NCBI RefSeq assembly: GCF_024345535.1
Contig: NZ_JAGQBH010000008.1
Span: 60,275-124,274, forward strand
Origin: Cyanobium sp. N.Huapi 1H5
GTDB taxonomy: Bacteria > Cyanobacteriota > Cyanobacteriia > PCC-6307 > Cyanobiaceae
Direction: 5' to 3'
Length of the DNA: 64,000 nucleotides
Made by a program: the position numbers and the translations under genes. Below are positions 15,046 through 24,238 of the stretch, in pieces (the stretch's first letter is position 1; each line of letters begins with the position of its first letter). The notes under the pieces are model-generated. The model was given only the letters and a program-made list of their open reading frames with translations, was not told where the DNA came from and searched no databases.

Positions 15046-15564
15046 TCAGGCGACGGCGGCGGCGGCGCGATCGAAGTAGGTCCCCACTTCCGACATCAGG
15101 GCGGAGCAGTCACCGGGGGTGATGCCGTTGCGATCGTTGGCGATGGCGATGGCGGCGTCCTTCATCTTGCGGATCCCCTCGGCCACGGAGGCACCGGGCA
15201 CGCCGAGTGCCAGGTAGGTCTCGCGGAGGCCGTTGAGGCAGCGGTCCTCGAGCACGGAGGCGTCGCCGGTGAAGATCGCGTAGGTGACGTAGCGCAGAAC
15301 GATCTCCATGTCGCGCAGGCAGGCGGCCATGCGGCGGTGGGTGTAGGCGTTGCCGCCGGGGGCGATCAGGGCGGGCTGCTGGTCGAACAGATCCCGGGCG
15401 GCGTTGGTGACGATCTTGGAGGCGTTCGAGGTGATGCGGTTGACCGTGTCCATCCGCTTGTTGCTCTCGGCCACCATGGCGCCCAGGGCATCGATCTGGC
15501 CGGGGCTGAGGAATTCGCCGCGGGCGTCGGCCTGGGCGACGAGCTTGGTGAAGGCGTCGAACAT
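15046..15564 (-). CDS. cpcB: C-phycocyanin beta subunit, unlinked to cpcA
   Basis: 172 residues, full length, strongly CpcB-like from [18 protein letters not shown] to the DRAAAAVA end. The phycocyanobilin-binding cysteines are Cys82 (MAACLRD) and Cys153 (GDCSALMSE); the methylated Asn72 of GGNAYT is kept. Residue 76 is His where Asn is usual. CpcB normally forms rods with CpcA from a cpcBA operon; here a terminator follows directly and no alpha subunit or linker is nearby. It may be an extra copy, with a full cpcBA elsewhere. Confidence 0.95.
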   Translation of the reverse strand: MFDAFTKLVAQADARGEFLSPGQIDALGAMVAESNKRMDTVNRITSNASKIVTNAARDLFDQQPALIAPGGNAYTHRRMAACLRDMEIVLRYVTYAIFTGDASVLEDRCLNGLRETYLALGVPGASVAEGIRKMKDAAIAIANDRNGITPGDCSALMSEVGTYFDRAAAAVA

Positions 15565-15684
15565 GGGGACTGCTGTGGAGCGTGGGTGGTCTGAACTTTA
15601 GATTCGCCGGCCGGGCTGGTGCGAGCGCTCCGCAGGGAATACCCCTGGCAGCTTGACTAGGGTGATTGGCCCCTTCGCCCCTGC

Positions 15685-16965
15685 ATGGCCGGCTCCGCAA
15701 GCATGCCTCCCGAGCCGATGGACTGGGGCGCGCTGGCCCTGGCGGCCGGGCCGGCGCCAAGCGATCCGACGGCAGGTCCCACCAGCCCCCAGGCCCGGTT
15801 GCGGCTGTTCGGCCGCCCGGAGGCGGAGGTCCGCGTCACGCTGTATCGCGACCACCACGCCTGGTGCCCCTACTGCCAGAAGGTCTGGCTGTGGCTGGAG
15901 GAGAAGCGGGTTCCCTATCGGACCAGCAAGGTGACGATGTTCTGCTACGGGCGGAAGGAGCCCTGGTACACCGAGCGGGTCCCCAGCGGCATGCTGCCGG
16001 CCCTCGAGCTCGATGGCCGTCTGATCACCGAAAGCGATCGCATCCTCGAGGCCCTCGAGCAGAGCTTCGGCCCCCTGGGGGCGGCGATGCAGTCGTCCGT
16101 GGCCCTGCCGCTGCGCCAGCTGGAGCGTCAGGTGTTCCGGGCCTGGTGCCAATGGCTCTGTGTCCAGGCCCGGGGGGCCGCCGACGAGGCCAGGAGCCTG
16201 GAGAACTTCGACCGCTGGGCCGCACGGTTCGCGGCCGCCCTCGAGGCCGAGCCGGGAGCGTTTCTGCTCGGAGACCTCGGCACGGTGGACCTGATCTTCG
16301 TGCCCTACCTCGAGCGCATGAACGCCAGCCTCGCCTACTACAAGGGATACCTGCTGCGGGCGCGCCATCCCGCCATCGACCGCTGGTTCCGGGCCCTGGA
16401 GGAGCGCTCCACCTACCTCGGCACCCAGAGCGATTTCCACACCCACGCCCATGACCTGCCTCCCCAGATGGGCGGCTGTCATGCCAGCGGCAGCAGCGAG
16501 CAGAGGGATCTCGCCGACCGCATCGATGCCGGTCCCTGGCCGATCGTGGATCCACCCGGGGCCGATCCGGAGACCAGCCAGGGCGAGCCGGCCGATGCGG
16601 CCGCCGTGGCCCTGGCCCGGGTGCTCCGGCACCGGGAGCCCCTGCTGGCGCGCAATCCTCTCGGATCGGATGGCTTCGACCGACCGTTGCGCTGTGCCCT
16701 CACCCGGCTGATCACGGGCCAGGATTGCCCGCCGCCCCCCGGGTCGGCCCGTGGCCTGCGCTACCTGCGCGATCGCATCAGCGTGCCCAGGGACATGCCG
16801 CTGCACGCGGCCCGCCTGCTGCGCCGTTCCCTGGAGGCCACCGCCCGTCTCGATCCGGCCGATCCCCTGGCGGCGGGAGAGCCGATCCCCGTCCAGCATC
16901 GCCGCGACCAGGATCCGTCCCCCTTCCTTGCCGCCGCGGGCCGACCCCTCGGCACCGGCCCTTAG
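15685..16965 (+). CDS. Glutathione S-transferase-like protein with CPYC site
   Basis: 426 residues. A thioredoxin-fold domain (about 50-130) with a Cys61-Pro-Tyr-Cys64 motif, SGMLPALE (cis-Pro) and an ESDRILE helix, then an all-helical GST C-terminal domain to about 270. The last 150 residues (RHREPLLARN..., Arg/Pro-rich) are an extension I do not recognise. The CPYC motif suggests thiol transfer or reduction rather than classical conjugation. Several ATGs lie in the first 12 codons. Divergent from cpcB. Confidence 0.85.
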   Translation: MAGSASMPPEPMDWGALALAAGPAPSDPTAGPTSPQARLRLFGRPEAEVRVTLYRDHHAWCPYCQKVWLWLEEKRVPYRTSKVTMFCYGRKEPWYTERVPSGMLPALELDGRLITESDRILEALEQSFGPLGAAMQSSVALPLRQLERQVFRAWCQWLCVQARGAADEARSLENFDRWAARFAAALEAEPGAFLLGDLGTVDLIFVPYLERMNASLAYYKGYLLRARHPAIDRWFRALEERSTYLGTQSDFHTHAHDLPPQMGGCHASGSSEQRDLADRIDAGPWPIVDPPGADPETSQGEPADAAAVALARVLRHREPLLARNPLGSDGFDRPLRCALTRLITGQDCPPPPGSARGLRYLRDRISVPRDMPLHAARLLRRSLEATARLDPADPLAAGEPIPVQHRRDQDPSPFLAAAGRPLGTGP

Positions 16966-16991
16966 CGTTGGAATGGATGCGGGTGGGGGCC

Positions 16992-17594
16992 ATGGCTGGC
17001 ATTTCGGGTCGTGCTCCCCTGGGGGGCCTCCACCGGGACCTCTTTCGGGGCCTGCGCCGGGCGGTTCCGCCGCTGGCGGCGCTGAGCCTGGCCGCGGCGG
17101 CAGCCGTCCCCACCGGCCATGCCCAGGAGCCGGGCGGCCGCACCCAGTTCGTCCGGGCCCCCTGGAAGGTGACCCTGACCAGCTACACCACCAACGTCGG
17201 CCAGTCGCCGGCGGAGTACTTCTTCACCCTCAGCCTCGATGAACGGGCGGGGGCCTCCCTCGGCGGCATGACCATCCAGCAGATCCGAGGGGCCGACTGG
17301 CAGTTCCCGTTTGCCGTCGAGCGCACCCGCGCCTTTCTCGGCGTGCCCCGCCGCGAGGGGAGCCGGATCCCGGTGCTGGCCGCGTTCGATCCTGCCGCCC
17401 GGCGCTTCAGCCTCAGCTTCCCCGAGCCCGTGCCGCCCGGCGCGACTGTGACGGTGTCCCTGCGGCCCTGGTTCAACCCCGTCCAGGCCGACACCTATCT
17501 GTTCCAGGTGACGGCGATCCCGGCCGGCCCCGGGCCGGTCCCCAGCCCGGTGGGGGTGGGGACGCTGAGGATCTACCAGCCCAATGACTGGTGA
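16992..17594 (+). CDS. DUF2808-family secreted protein
   Basis: About 200 residues with a signal peptide (basic N-terminus, hydrophobic stretch to VPTGHAQ). The mature part has the features of cyanobacterial DUF2808: a surface-type beta protein with TNVGQSPAEYFFTL, GAxLGGMTIQQ and a RPWFNPVQADTYLFQVTAIPAGP region. Function unknown; periplasmic or extracellular. An ATG 15 bp upstream is also possible. Confidence 0.8.
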   Translation: MAGISGRAPLGGLHRDLFRGLRRAVPPLAALSLAAAAAVPTGHAQEPGGRTQFVRAPWKVTLTSYTTNVGQSPAEYFFTLSLDERAGASLGGMTIQQIRGADWQFPFAVERTRAFLGVPRREGSRIPVLAAFDPAARRFSLSFPEPVPPGATVTVSLRPWFNPVQADTYLFQVTAIPAGPGPVPSPVGVGTLRIYQPNDW

Positions 17595-17653
17595 GTGAAC
17601 CGGCCGCTGCCGCTGGGCAGGCGCCAGGATGGGAATCCCTCAGGACGCCCACG

Positions 17654-17932
17654 ATGCAGGCCAGCTGGAACGGAAAGGTGATCGCCAGCAGCGACGACAT
17701 CGTGACGGTGGAAGGCAATGCCTACTTCCCGGCTGAAGCCCTCGACCCAGCCAGCATCCGCCCCTCCAGCCACCGCTCCTTCTGCGGCTGGAAGGGGGAA
17801 GCGCACTACTACGACCTGATCGTCGACGGCAAGGAGAATGCCAATGCCGTCTGGTACTACCCGGAGCCGAAGGAAGCGGCGAGCAGCATCCGGGGGCGGG
17901 TGGCGTTCTGGAAGGGGGTGACGGTGGCCTGA
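17654..17932 (+). CDS. DUF427-domain protein
   Basis: 92 residues from ATG. Single DUF427 beta-fold: NGKVIASSDDIVTVEGNAYFPAEAL, the FCGWKGEAHYYDL motif (conserved Cys and Trp-Lys-Gly) and the VWYYPEPKEAA segment. Common in bacteria; biochemical role not established. Confidence 0.9.
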   Translation: MQASWNGKVIASSDDIVTVEGNAYFPAEALDPASIRPSSHRSFCGWKGEAHYYDLIVDGKENANAVWYYPEPKEAASSIRGRVAFWKGVTVA

Positions 17933-17968
17933 GGCCTCCTCAGCTGCCCCATGATCAGCTCCCGGACA

Positions 17969-18268
17969 TCAGGTGCCCGGGTAACGGAGGGTGCGCCACT
18001 CTCCGCTCAGGGTGCTCACCTCGACGCCGATGCCGACGGGACCCTGCACGGGGCCGAATTCCTCCTGCCACCAGTTGAGAGCCTCACTCCAGGCAGCATC
18101 CAGCGACTCGTAGAGGTCGTCGAGGATCGGATGGGGATCACCCTGTTGATCCACCAGCCGGTACGTGCGGCACGTCTGGACGTTGCTGCGGGTCTGGGCG
18201 CTGCTGCGCGAGCGGGAGGACTGAGGTAAGGAGATCGCCACGTCTTGCCTCGTATACAGGATTGGCAT
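17969..18268 (-). CDS. Small conserved cyanobacterial protein
   Basis: 99 residues; Ser/Arg-rich N-terminus, then a compact domain (YRLVDQQGDPHPILDDLYESLDAAWSEALNWW then GIGVEVSTLSGEWRTLRYPG). Trp-rich alpha/beta pattern, no signal peptide. I recall similar proteins in picocyanobacteria but know no function. Convergent with the DUF427 gene. Confidence 0.65.
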   Translation of the reverse strand: MPILYTRQDVAISLPQSSRSRSSAQTRSNVQTCRTYRLVDQQGDPHPILDDLYESLDAAWSEALNWWQEEFGPVQGPVGIGVEVSTLSGEWRTLRYPGT

Positions 18269-18327
18269 TCTGGGCCCTGTGCCAGATCCGAACTGTCACC
18301 TTCACAACATCTTTCGGTGTTGCTCCG

Positions 18328-19461
18328 CTACCGGGTCCTGGCGGTATTCCGGGTCGGCGGGCGTTTCCGGCCCGTGCGATGGCTCACCTGGCGGCTGCGC
18401 TCCTGATAGCGGTGCACAACCGGAAGCCGCTCCGCCTCGTAGGCCTGCAACGCCAGCTGCGGTGTGGCCGCGGCGCCCGGCGCGAGCCGTGCCGCCAGGG
18501 CCACCGCATCCTCCAGCCCCGCCGTCATCCCCCGGGCCTGGGAGGAGCTCATGGCGTGGGCGGCATCGCCGATCAGAGCCACCCGGCCGGCGACGAGGGC
18601 GGGCAGGGGATCAATGTCGAACGACCAGTTGGCCACCACCCCCTCCGGGGCCGTGGCGGCGATCACCGCGGCCGCATCGGCCGGAAGCTTGGCGAGGGCG
18701 GCGGCGGGGACCCCCTCCTCCAGCAGGCTCTGCCGGGTTTCCCGGTCGTCGGGCAGCTCCTCCTCCTGGAAAAAGCCCCAGTGGGTGCGCCCCCGGCCCT
18801 GGGCGTCGGGGCCCAGATCGAAGAAGTTGGCGTAGATGCCCCGGCCCCGGGCATAGACGAAGAAATCCCCGTCGGTGCAGAAGGTCGCGTCCGTCACCAC
18901 CCCGCGCCAGACCCGATCACCCAGGTACTGCAGGCGTCGCTCCGGGCAGAGCAGGGCCGCCACGCGGGAGAAGATCCCATCGGCCCCCACCAGCAGATCG
19001 CCCCTCCATTGGCGGCCATCGGCGAAGCGGGCTTCCACACCGTCCTCGCTCTGGCTCCAGCCGACGAGCGCATGGTCGCCGTGGAAGCCGGAGGGATCCA
19101 GATGGCGCCAGAGGGCATCGAGGATGGCGCGGCGGTGGATCAGCAGGGAGGGCAGCTCCCCCGCTTCCCGTTCCGCCGGGCTGGCTTCGATCAGGTCGCC
19201 CCTGAGGTTGCGGAACACGAACCGCTGCACCGGATGGCCGCCCGCCAGCAGGTCGTCGAGCAGGCCCGGGACGGCGGCCGCCGCCACCGCCTCCACACCG
19301 CTCTTCACCAGCAGGATGCCGCAGCCCTCGGTGCGCAGCCGCCCGGAGCGCTCGAACAGGGAGACCCGGTGGCCCTGGCGCTGCAGCATCAGGGCGAGCA
19401 GCAGGCCGGAACTGCCGGCCCCCACCACGGCGATGCGGAGGCCGGCGGGGGCGGAACTCAT
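18328..19461 (-). CDS. FAD-dependent monooxygenase (PHBH/UbiH fold)
   Basis: 377 residues. FAD-binding GAGSSGLLLAL near the N-terminus (about 14-24), the DG fingerprint VGADGIFSRV in the middle, and the GD motif VALIGDAAHAMSS towards the C-terminus: the three marks of group A flavoprotein hydroxylases. Substrate unknown; relatives act on aromatics, quinone precursors or carotenoids (zeaxanthin-epoxidase-like). The start overlaps the TerB-family gene stop by 4 bp. Confidence 0.88.
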   Translation of the reverse strand: MSSAPAGLRIAVVGAGSSGLLLALMLQRQGHRVSLFERSGRLRTEGCGILLVKSGVEAVAAAAVPGLLDDLLAGGHPVQRFVFRNLRGDLIEASPAEREAGELPSLLIHRRAILDALWRHLDPSGFHGDHALVGWSQSEDGVEARFADGRQWRGDLLVGADGIFSRVAALLCPERRLQYLGDRVWRGVVTDATFCTDGDFFVYARGRGIYANFFDLGPDAQGRGRTHWGFFQEEELPDDRETRQSLLEEGVPAAALAKLPADAAAVIAATAPEGVVANWSFDIDPLPALVAGRVALIGDAAHAMSSSQARGMTAGLEDAVALAARLAPGAAATPQLALQAYEAERLPVVHRYQERSRQVSHRTGRKRPPTRNTARTR

Positions 19462-19877
19462 GCGCTCACGGCGGGCTCCAGGATGCTGGCATGGAGAACG
19501 TCCATCACCGCGAGGACCTTGGTGGTCTCCTCCGGGTCAAGGCGCAGGGTGCTGGCCAGGTCGGCGAGGATCTCCTGCTCCTGCTCCTCCAGGGGGCCGT
19601 CGGAGCGCATGATCTCGGCCGCCACCGCATAGGCCGTGTGCCGCTGCCGGTCGTCCAGCACCGCGGCCGCCTCCTCCATCAGGCCGATCGCCCCCTTGGC
19701 CCGCAGGCCCTGGAGCAGCGTGTCCATCAGGCTGATCATCTCCTTGTCGCTCCTGCCCTTGAAGGGGGCGCGGTAGTCGAGGGCGTGGCGAAGGGCCCGT
19801 GTGCCCGCCATGGTGAGGGCCCCGTCCCAGGAGACGGCGGCGAGAGCCACCGCGGCGAAGGCCGTAGGTGCGTCCAT
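19458..19877 (-). CDS. TerB-family protein
   Basis: 139 residues, all helical and acidic, with AAVSWDGALTMAGTRALRHALD and EIMRSDGPLEEQEQEILADLASTL: two TerB-type helical repeats with Asp/Glu-rich loops where metal or peptide binding is proposed. Start at the ATG of MDAPTAF. Its stop overlaps the monooxygenase start, so the two are co-transcribed. Confidence 0.8.
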   Translation of the reverse strand: MDAPTAFAAVALAAVSWDGALTMAGTRALRHALDYRAPFKGRSDKEMISLMDTLLQGLRAKGAIGLMEEAAAVLDDRQRHTAYAVAAEIMRSDGPLEEQEQEILADLASTLRLDPEETTKVLAVMDVLHASILEPAVSA

Positions 19878-19989
19878 GGACAAAACGTCGAATGCATGGG
19901 AACACCCGTCATCGTTCGCTCCAGGGGTGCCTGTCAGTGGCCGATGCGACCGAATCCCGGAAAGGCGTCCCGTCATCGCCGTCCCGTGA

Positions 19990-20226
19990 TCAGCGCTTCG
20001 AGGCCGCCCCACCGGCAGCCCCGCCTTCGCGGCACAGCTTCAGATAGAGGGCATCCGGCTCCTGGTAGCGGGCCGGACGGCAGTCGTGCAGGCGGGCCAG
20101 CTGCTGCCAGCAGACGGTGCGCTGCACGTTCTTGAGGCTCTTGCCCTCCCGCACCAGCATCCGCATGGCCCGGCAGTAGGAGCCGTAGTGCTCGTCCAGG
20201 TCCGGGAGGTCGGCGGGAACGGTCAT
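19990..20226 (-). CDS. DUF3136-family protein (copy 1)
   Basis: 78 residues. Contains the picocyanobacterial DUF3136 pattern YCRAMRMLVREGKSLKNVQRTVCWQQLARLHDCRPARYQEPD. A homologue lies at 41237-41515 (shared LVREG and IQRTVCW-type motifs). The helix-turn arrangement with a conserved CW looks like a small DNA- or protein-binding unit; function unknown. Confidence 0.8.
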   Translation of the reverse strand: MTVPADLPDLDEHYGSYCRAMRMLVREGKSLKNVQRTVCWQQLARLHDCRPARYQEPDALYLKLCREGGAAGGAASKR

Positions 20227-20319
20227 CCAACGACTCCAGCACCTCCGGTCGGCGAGCGACTGTGCCGACGGGAACCAAGCGTGCAGATCTTGAGGTCCCG
20301 GTCCCGGTCCGTGGGGCAC

Positions 20320-20348
20320 AAAAAAAGGAGGGCCCCGAAAGGCCCTCC
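20320..20348 (-). terminator. Rho-independent terminator of glnN
   Basis: GGAGGGCC...GGCCCTCC stem with a GAAA-type loop, followed on the minus strand by seven T, 34 bp past the glnN stop. Confidence 0.88.
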
Positions 20349-20381
20349 CCGCTCTGAAACGTGCCCGCGGAAGGGGTGCCC

Positions 20382-22583
20382 TCAGCGGATGAACAGCATC
20401 TCCTGGTAGGAGGGCAGGGGCCAGAGGTTGTCGTCCACCAGGGCCTCGAGACCATCGACCGCCTCCCGCAGCTGGTGCATCAGCGGCATCAGGGTGTCGG
20501 CCGAGTAGCGCATGTGGGCGATGGTGCCGTGGGGGGCGTTGCTGATGGCGCTTTCGAGGGCACCGCTCAGTTCCATCAGCTTGGCGCTGAGGGACGCCAC
20601 CTTGTGCTGGGTCTCCGGGGACACCTGCAGGCCCATGGAGGTCTGCAGCTGCAGGGAGCTGGCCAGCTCACCCAGGTAGCGCATGGCGGCCGGGTAGATC
20701 TGGGTCTGGGCGATCTGGACCGCCAGCTTGGCCTCCACGTCGATGGCCAGCACGTACTGCTCGGCGTAGACCTCGAAGCGGCTCTCCAGCTCCAGGGGGG
20801 TGAGCACACCCTGCTGGGCGAAGAGGTCGCGGACCTCAGGACGCTGCAGCACCGGCAGGGAGTCGGCGGTGGTGGGCAGGTTCTCGAGACCCCGCTCCTC
20901 GACGGCGATTCGGTGCCATTCGCTGGAGTAGCCGTCGCCGCCGAAGACCACGTTGCCGTGGTCGGTCATGATCTGCTTGAGCACGGAGAAGGCGGCTCCG
21001 GGCAGGCTTTCGCCGGCGGCCATCTTCTGCTCCAGCTGGTCGCTCACGTAGGCCAGCGAATCGGCCAGGATCGTGTTCATGGCCACCAGGGGGCCTGCCA
21101 CCGACTGGTTGGAGCCGACGGCCCGGAACTCGAAGCGGTTGCCGGTGAAGGCGAAGGGGGAGGTGCGGTTGCGGTCGCCGGGATCCTTGGGGAATTCCGG
21201 CAGGGTGTCGACGCCCAGCTGCATGACGCCGGCATGGGTGGAGCCCTTCACATCTCCCTCCTTGATCTGGCGGAAGACGTCTTCGAGCTGGCTGCCCAGG
21301 TAGACGGAGATGATCGCCGGGGGAGCTTCGTTGGCGCCGAGTCGGTGGTCGTTGCCGGCGGTGGCCACCACGGCCCGCATCAGGGGGCCGAACTTGTGCA
21401 CCCCGCGGATGACGGCGCCGCAGAACAGCAGGAACTGCATGTTCTCGTGGGGGGTGCTGCCCGGATCCAGCAGGTTGCCCTGGGTGGGGTTGCCCACCGA
21501 CCAGTTGACGTGCTTGCCGGAGCCGTTGATGCCTTCGAAGGGCTTCTCATGGAGCAGGCAGTTCATGCCGTGGCGGCGTGCCGTGCTCTTGAGAATGGTC
21601 ATGATCAGTTGCTGGTGATCCGTGGCCACGTTGGCCGCCTCGAAGAACGGGGCGATCTCGAACTGGCCCGGGGCCACCTCGTTGTGGCGGGTCTTGGCGG
21701 GGATGCCCAGCTTGTAGAGCTGACGCTCCACGTCCTGCATGTACACCTGAACCCGCTGGGGGATGGCGCCGAAGTAGTGGTCGTCGAACTGCTGACCCTT
21801 GGCGGAGGGCTTGCCGAACAGGGTGCGGCCGGCCAGCAGCAGGTCGGGACGCAGGGGCACGTAGGCACTGTCGACCAGGAAGTACTCCTGCTCAGCGCCG
21901 CAGCTGGAGTTGACCGGGGCCACCTCGGTTTCGCCGAGCAGCCGCAGCAGGCGCTGGGCCTGCTTGTTCATGGCGGCGTTGGAGCGCAGCAGGGGGGTCT
22001 TCTTGTCGAGGGCCTCTCCGGTCCAGGAGATGAAGACGGTGGGGATGCAGAGGGTGAGACCGTTGGGGGTCTCCATCAGGAAGGCCGGGCTGGTGATGTC
22101 CCAGGCGGTGTAGCCGCGGGCCTCGAAGGTGGTGCGGATGCCGCCGCTGGGGAAGGAGGAGCCGTCGGGTTCGCCCTGCACCAGCACCTTGCCGGTGAAC
22201 TCGGTGATCACCGAGCCGTCACCCTGCACCGAGATGAAGCCGTCGTGCTTCTCAGCGGTGGCGTTGGTGAGCGGGTAGAAGACGTGGGCGTAGTAGAGGG
22301 CGCCGCGGCCGGTGGCCCATTCCTTCATCGCCTGGGCCACCACGTTGGCGACCGAGACGTCGAGCTTGCCGTTCTCCTTGATGGTGCGCTGCACCGACTT
22401 GAAGATGTCCTTGGGCAGGGCCGCCTTCATCTTGGCCAGGCTGAACACGTCGCTGGCCCAGAGCTCATCCAGCGACTCGATGGGGGGGGTCACCACCGGC
22501 GGGCGCTGGTGAATCTCCTGAATGGCGGCGAAGCGTTGGGGGCTGGGCATGGAAACAGCTTGGGTCGGCTGGAGGGTATCCAA
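20382..22583 (-). CDS. glnN: Glutamine synthetase type III
   Basis: 733 residues, typical GSIII size (about 720-730), larger than GlnA (about 470). ATP-dependent amidation of glutamate. GSIII-specific segments: [15 protein letters not shown] (metal ligand Glu), [34 protein letters not shown] and [17 protein letters not shown]. In several cyanobacteria glnN is induced by nitrogen limitation through NtcA; no clear GTA-N8-TAC box is visible here. A second possible ATG is 11 codons in. Monocistronic, with its own terminator. Confidence 0.96.
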   Translation of the reverse strand: MDTLQPTQAVSMPSPQRFAAIQEIHQRPPVVTPPIESLDELWASDVFSLAKMKAALPKDIFKSVQRTIKENGKLDVSVANVVAQAMKEWATGRGALYYAHVFYPLTNATAEKHDGFISVQGDGSVITEFTGKVLVQGEPDGSSFPSGGIRTTFEARGYTAWDITSPAFLMETPNGLTLCIPTVFISWTGEALDKKTPLLRSNAAMNKQAQRLLRLLGETEVAPVNSSCGAEQEYFLVDSAYVPLRPDLLLAGRTLFGKPSAKGQQFDDHYFGAIPQRVQVYMQDVERQLYKLGIPAKTRHNEVAPGQFEIAPFFEAANVATDHQQLIMTILKSTARRHGMNCLLHEKPFEGINGSGKHVNWSVGNPTQGNLLDPGSTPHENMQFLLFCGAVIRGVHKFGPLMRAVVATAGNDHRLGANEAPPAIISVYLGSQLEDVFRQIKEGDVKGSTHAGVMQLGVDTLPEFPKDPGDRNRTSPFAFTGNRFEFRAVGSNQSVAGPLVAMNTILADSLAYVSDQLEQKMAAGESLPGAAFSVLKQIMTDHGNVVFGGDGYSSEWHRIAVEERGLENLPTTADSLPVLQRPEVRDLFAQQGVLTPLELESRFEVYAEQYVLAIDVEAKLAVQIAQTQIYPAAMRYLGELASSLQLQTSMGLQVSPETQHKVASLSAKLMELSGALESAISNAPHGTIAHMRYSADTLMPLMHQLREAVDGLEALVDDNLWPLPSYQEMLFIR

Positions 22584-22655
22584 TCCTTGTGTCCTGCCCC
22601 ATGGGTGGAGCCGTTGATACAGAACGGCAGGTTGCCCGGAGGCCTGCGGGGCCCC

Positions 22656-23084
22656 TCAGCGCAGGTAGGAGCGGATCGCGGGACGGCACCAGAAGACCAG
22701 GGCCGCCAGGGTCAGGCCCCAGGCCAACGGCGCGCCCACCGCCAGCAGGAGCCGTTCCTCACCCACCAGCGCCAGGCGCACGATGCCGTAGGCCATTTCG
22801 ATCGCCAGATCCAGCGACAGGGCCACGATCGCCAGCACCTGGCCCCAGAGGCGCCACTTCAGCAGGGCGACGCAGGCCACCACGCCCAGGGCCACCGCCG
22901 GCAGCACGGCACTGGTGTAGACGACCACATTGGCCGTGCGCCAGAGGCTGGTGAACAGGATCGCTGCCAGGCCCAGCGGCAGGGCCAGCAGGTTGGCCAC
23001 CAGACCGAGCCAGGCGAGCACGCGATAGCCGCGGGGCGGCTGCAGCTCCGCGAGGGCGGCAGGGGTCGGCGAGAGCGTCTGCAT
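22656..23084 (-). CDS. Small four-helix membrane protein
   Basis: 142 residues from the ATG of MQTLSPTPAAL. Four hydrophobic segments (about 22-44, 50-72, 80-100, 110-132) with short loops and a basic C-terminus (RPAIRSYLR). No motif recognised. It ends 72 bp upstream of glnN on the same strand. Confidence 0.7.
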   Translation of the reverse strand: MQTLSPTPAALAELQPPRGYRVLAWLGLVANLLALPLGLAAILFTSLWRTANVVVYTSAVLPAVALGVVACVALLKWRLWGQVLAIVALSLDLAIEMAYGIVRLALVGEERLLLAVGAPLAWGLTLAALVFWCRPAIRSYLR

Positions 23085-23097
23085 TCGACCGATTCTC

Positions 23098-23463
23098 TCA
23101 GTTGCGGTCGGGCAGGGCGCCGTCCCTGTCGGATCGAAACACCAGGTCAAGGTCGGGCATCACCTCGGCGGCGATCGCCACCAGGGTCTCGAACAGCTGC
23201 TTGGTGTGGGGCGCCCCCGCCCCCATGGCCTCACGGCTCATCAGCACCAGTTCCAGCACGGGCCCATCCGCCTTGGCCTGCACGTCGGCGATCAGCTGCA
23301 GCCGCAGCGTCTCGTGGTCTCCCCGGACCATGGCGCTGAGATGGGCGGGGGAGCGGTGCTCCACGTCGGCGTGGAACCGCAGGACGAGGGGATCCAGCCG
23401 ACCGATGAGCTCCGTCGGCGGCAGGGGTGCCCGGGGCCTGAAGAGCAGCAGGAAGCGGGCCAT
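23098..23463 (-). CDS. Conserved hypothetical protein
   Basis: 121 residues. An Arg/Pro-rich start (MARFLLLFRPRAPLPP), then an alternating alpha/beta region with an acidic VMPDLDLVFRSDRDGALPDRN end. No signal peptide. Family unknown. It ends 13 bp from the membrane-protein start, so it may be co-transcribed with it. Confidence 0.55.
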   Translation of the reverse strand: MARFLLLFRPRAPLPPTELIGRLDPLVLRFHADVEHRSPAHLSAMVRGDHETLRLQLIADVQAKADGPVLELVLMSREAMGAGAPHTKQLFETLVAIAAEVMPDLDLVFRSDRDGALPDRN

Positions 23464-23534
23464 GACGTCGGGCTGTTCCCCCCATCCTGGGGCCGTGCCG
23501 GGGTGGGCCTGCCACCCCGGCACGTCGGGCACGC

Positions 23535-24227
23535 TCAGCGCAGTTCGAACAGGAGCACGTCCGCCCCGGCGGGGCCGGCCTGGAGGCTGTCCGGGGTGGC
23601 CGCGGGGAAGCCGAGGCCGTCGCCCCGTTGCAGCGGTCGGCCGAAGGCCGTGCCCTCGCCATCAATCACCTGCAGCCAGCCGCTGGCATCGGAGGCGATG
23701 GCCAGCTCCAGCCGCTCGCCTGCGCCTGCCCGGGCCCGCCAGAGCCGCACCCGACGGTTGATGGCCAGGGCCCCCTGGTGTCCATCCGGATCCAGCAGCG
23801 GTGTCCAGCCGGGCTGGAGCCGGAACGGCTCCTGGCGATAGGCCGGGGGGTGGCCCGCCCGATCCGGCTCGATCCAGATCTGCAGCAGCCGGCAGGGGCT
23901 CTCGCCCTGGTTCATCTCGCTGTGGACCACGCCGGTGCCGGCGCTCATCGCCTGCACCTCTCCGGCCCGCAGCACCTCGCTGTGGCCCATGGAGTCGTGG
24001 TGGTTGAGCTGGCCGTCCACCATCACCGTGACGATCTCCATGTCCCGGTGGGGATGCATGCCGAAGCCGCGGCCGGCGGCGATCGTATCGTCGTTGATCA
24101 CCCGCAGCGGTCCGAACCCCATCCAGGCCGGATCGTGGTGGTGGGAAAAGGAGAAGCTGTGCCAGCTGTCCAGCCAGTCGAGACGGCTGTGGAAGCGCTC
24201 GCCGGCGGGTCGGAAGACAAGGGTCAT
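23535..24227 (-). CDS. Pirin-family bicupin (quercetinase-like)
   Basis: 230 residues, the short YhhW-like pirin. Metal-site motif GFGMHPHRDMEIVTVMVDGQLNHHDSMGH: two His in HPHRDME and further His/Glu downstream. A second cupin with less conservation follows (RVRLWRARAGAGE...). Possible quercetin dioxygenase or redox-stress protein. It follows an FMN reductase and an ene-reductase in one operon, which favours a role in handling quinones or phenolics. Confidence 0.9.
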   Translation of the reverse strand: MTLVFRPAGERFHSRLDWLDSWHSFSFSHHHDPAWMGFGPLRVINDDTIAAGRGFGMHPHRDMEIVTVMVDGQLNHHDSMGHSEVLRAGEVQAMSAGTGVVHSEMNQGESPCRLLQIWIEPDRAGHPPAYRQEPFRLQPGWTPLLDPDGHQGALAINRRVRLWRARAGAGERLELAIASDASGWLQVIDGEGTAFGRPLQRGDGLGFPAATPDSLQAGPAGADVLLFELR

Positions 24228-24238
24228 GGGGCGGGTCC

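Noticed and set aside
15046..15564. Loss of the methylated Asn72 in CpcB
   Set aside because: On counting, Asn72 (GGNAYT) is present; the changed residue is position 76 (His).
22584..22655. NtcA box for glnN
   Set aside because: GTATCCAATCCTTG resembles GTA-N8-TAC only in one half; no acceptable site was found.
20361..23339. 992-residue plus-strand ORF opposite glnN
   Set aside because: Its Gly/His/Gln-rich composition is the antisense shadow of a high-GC gene; the minus strand encodes a complete GSIII.
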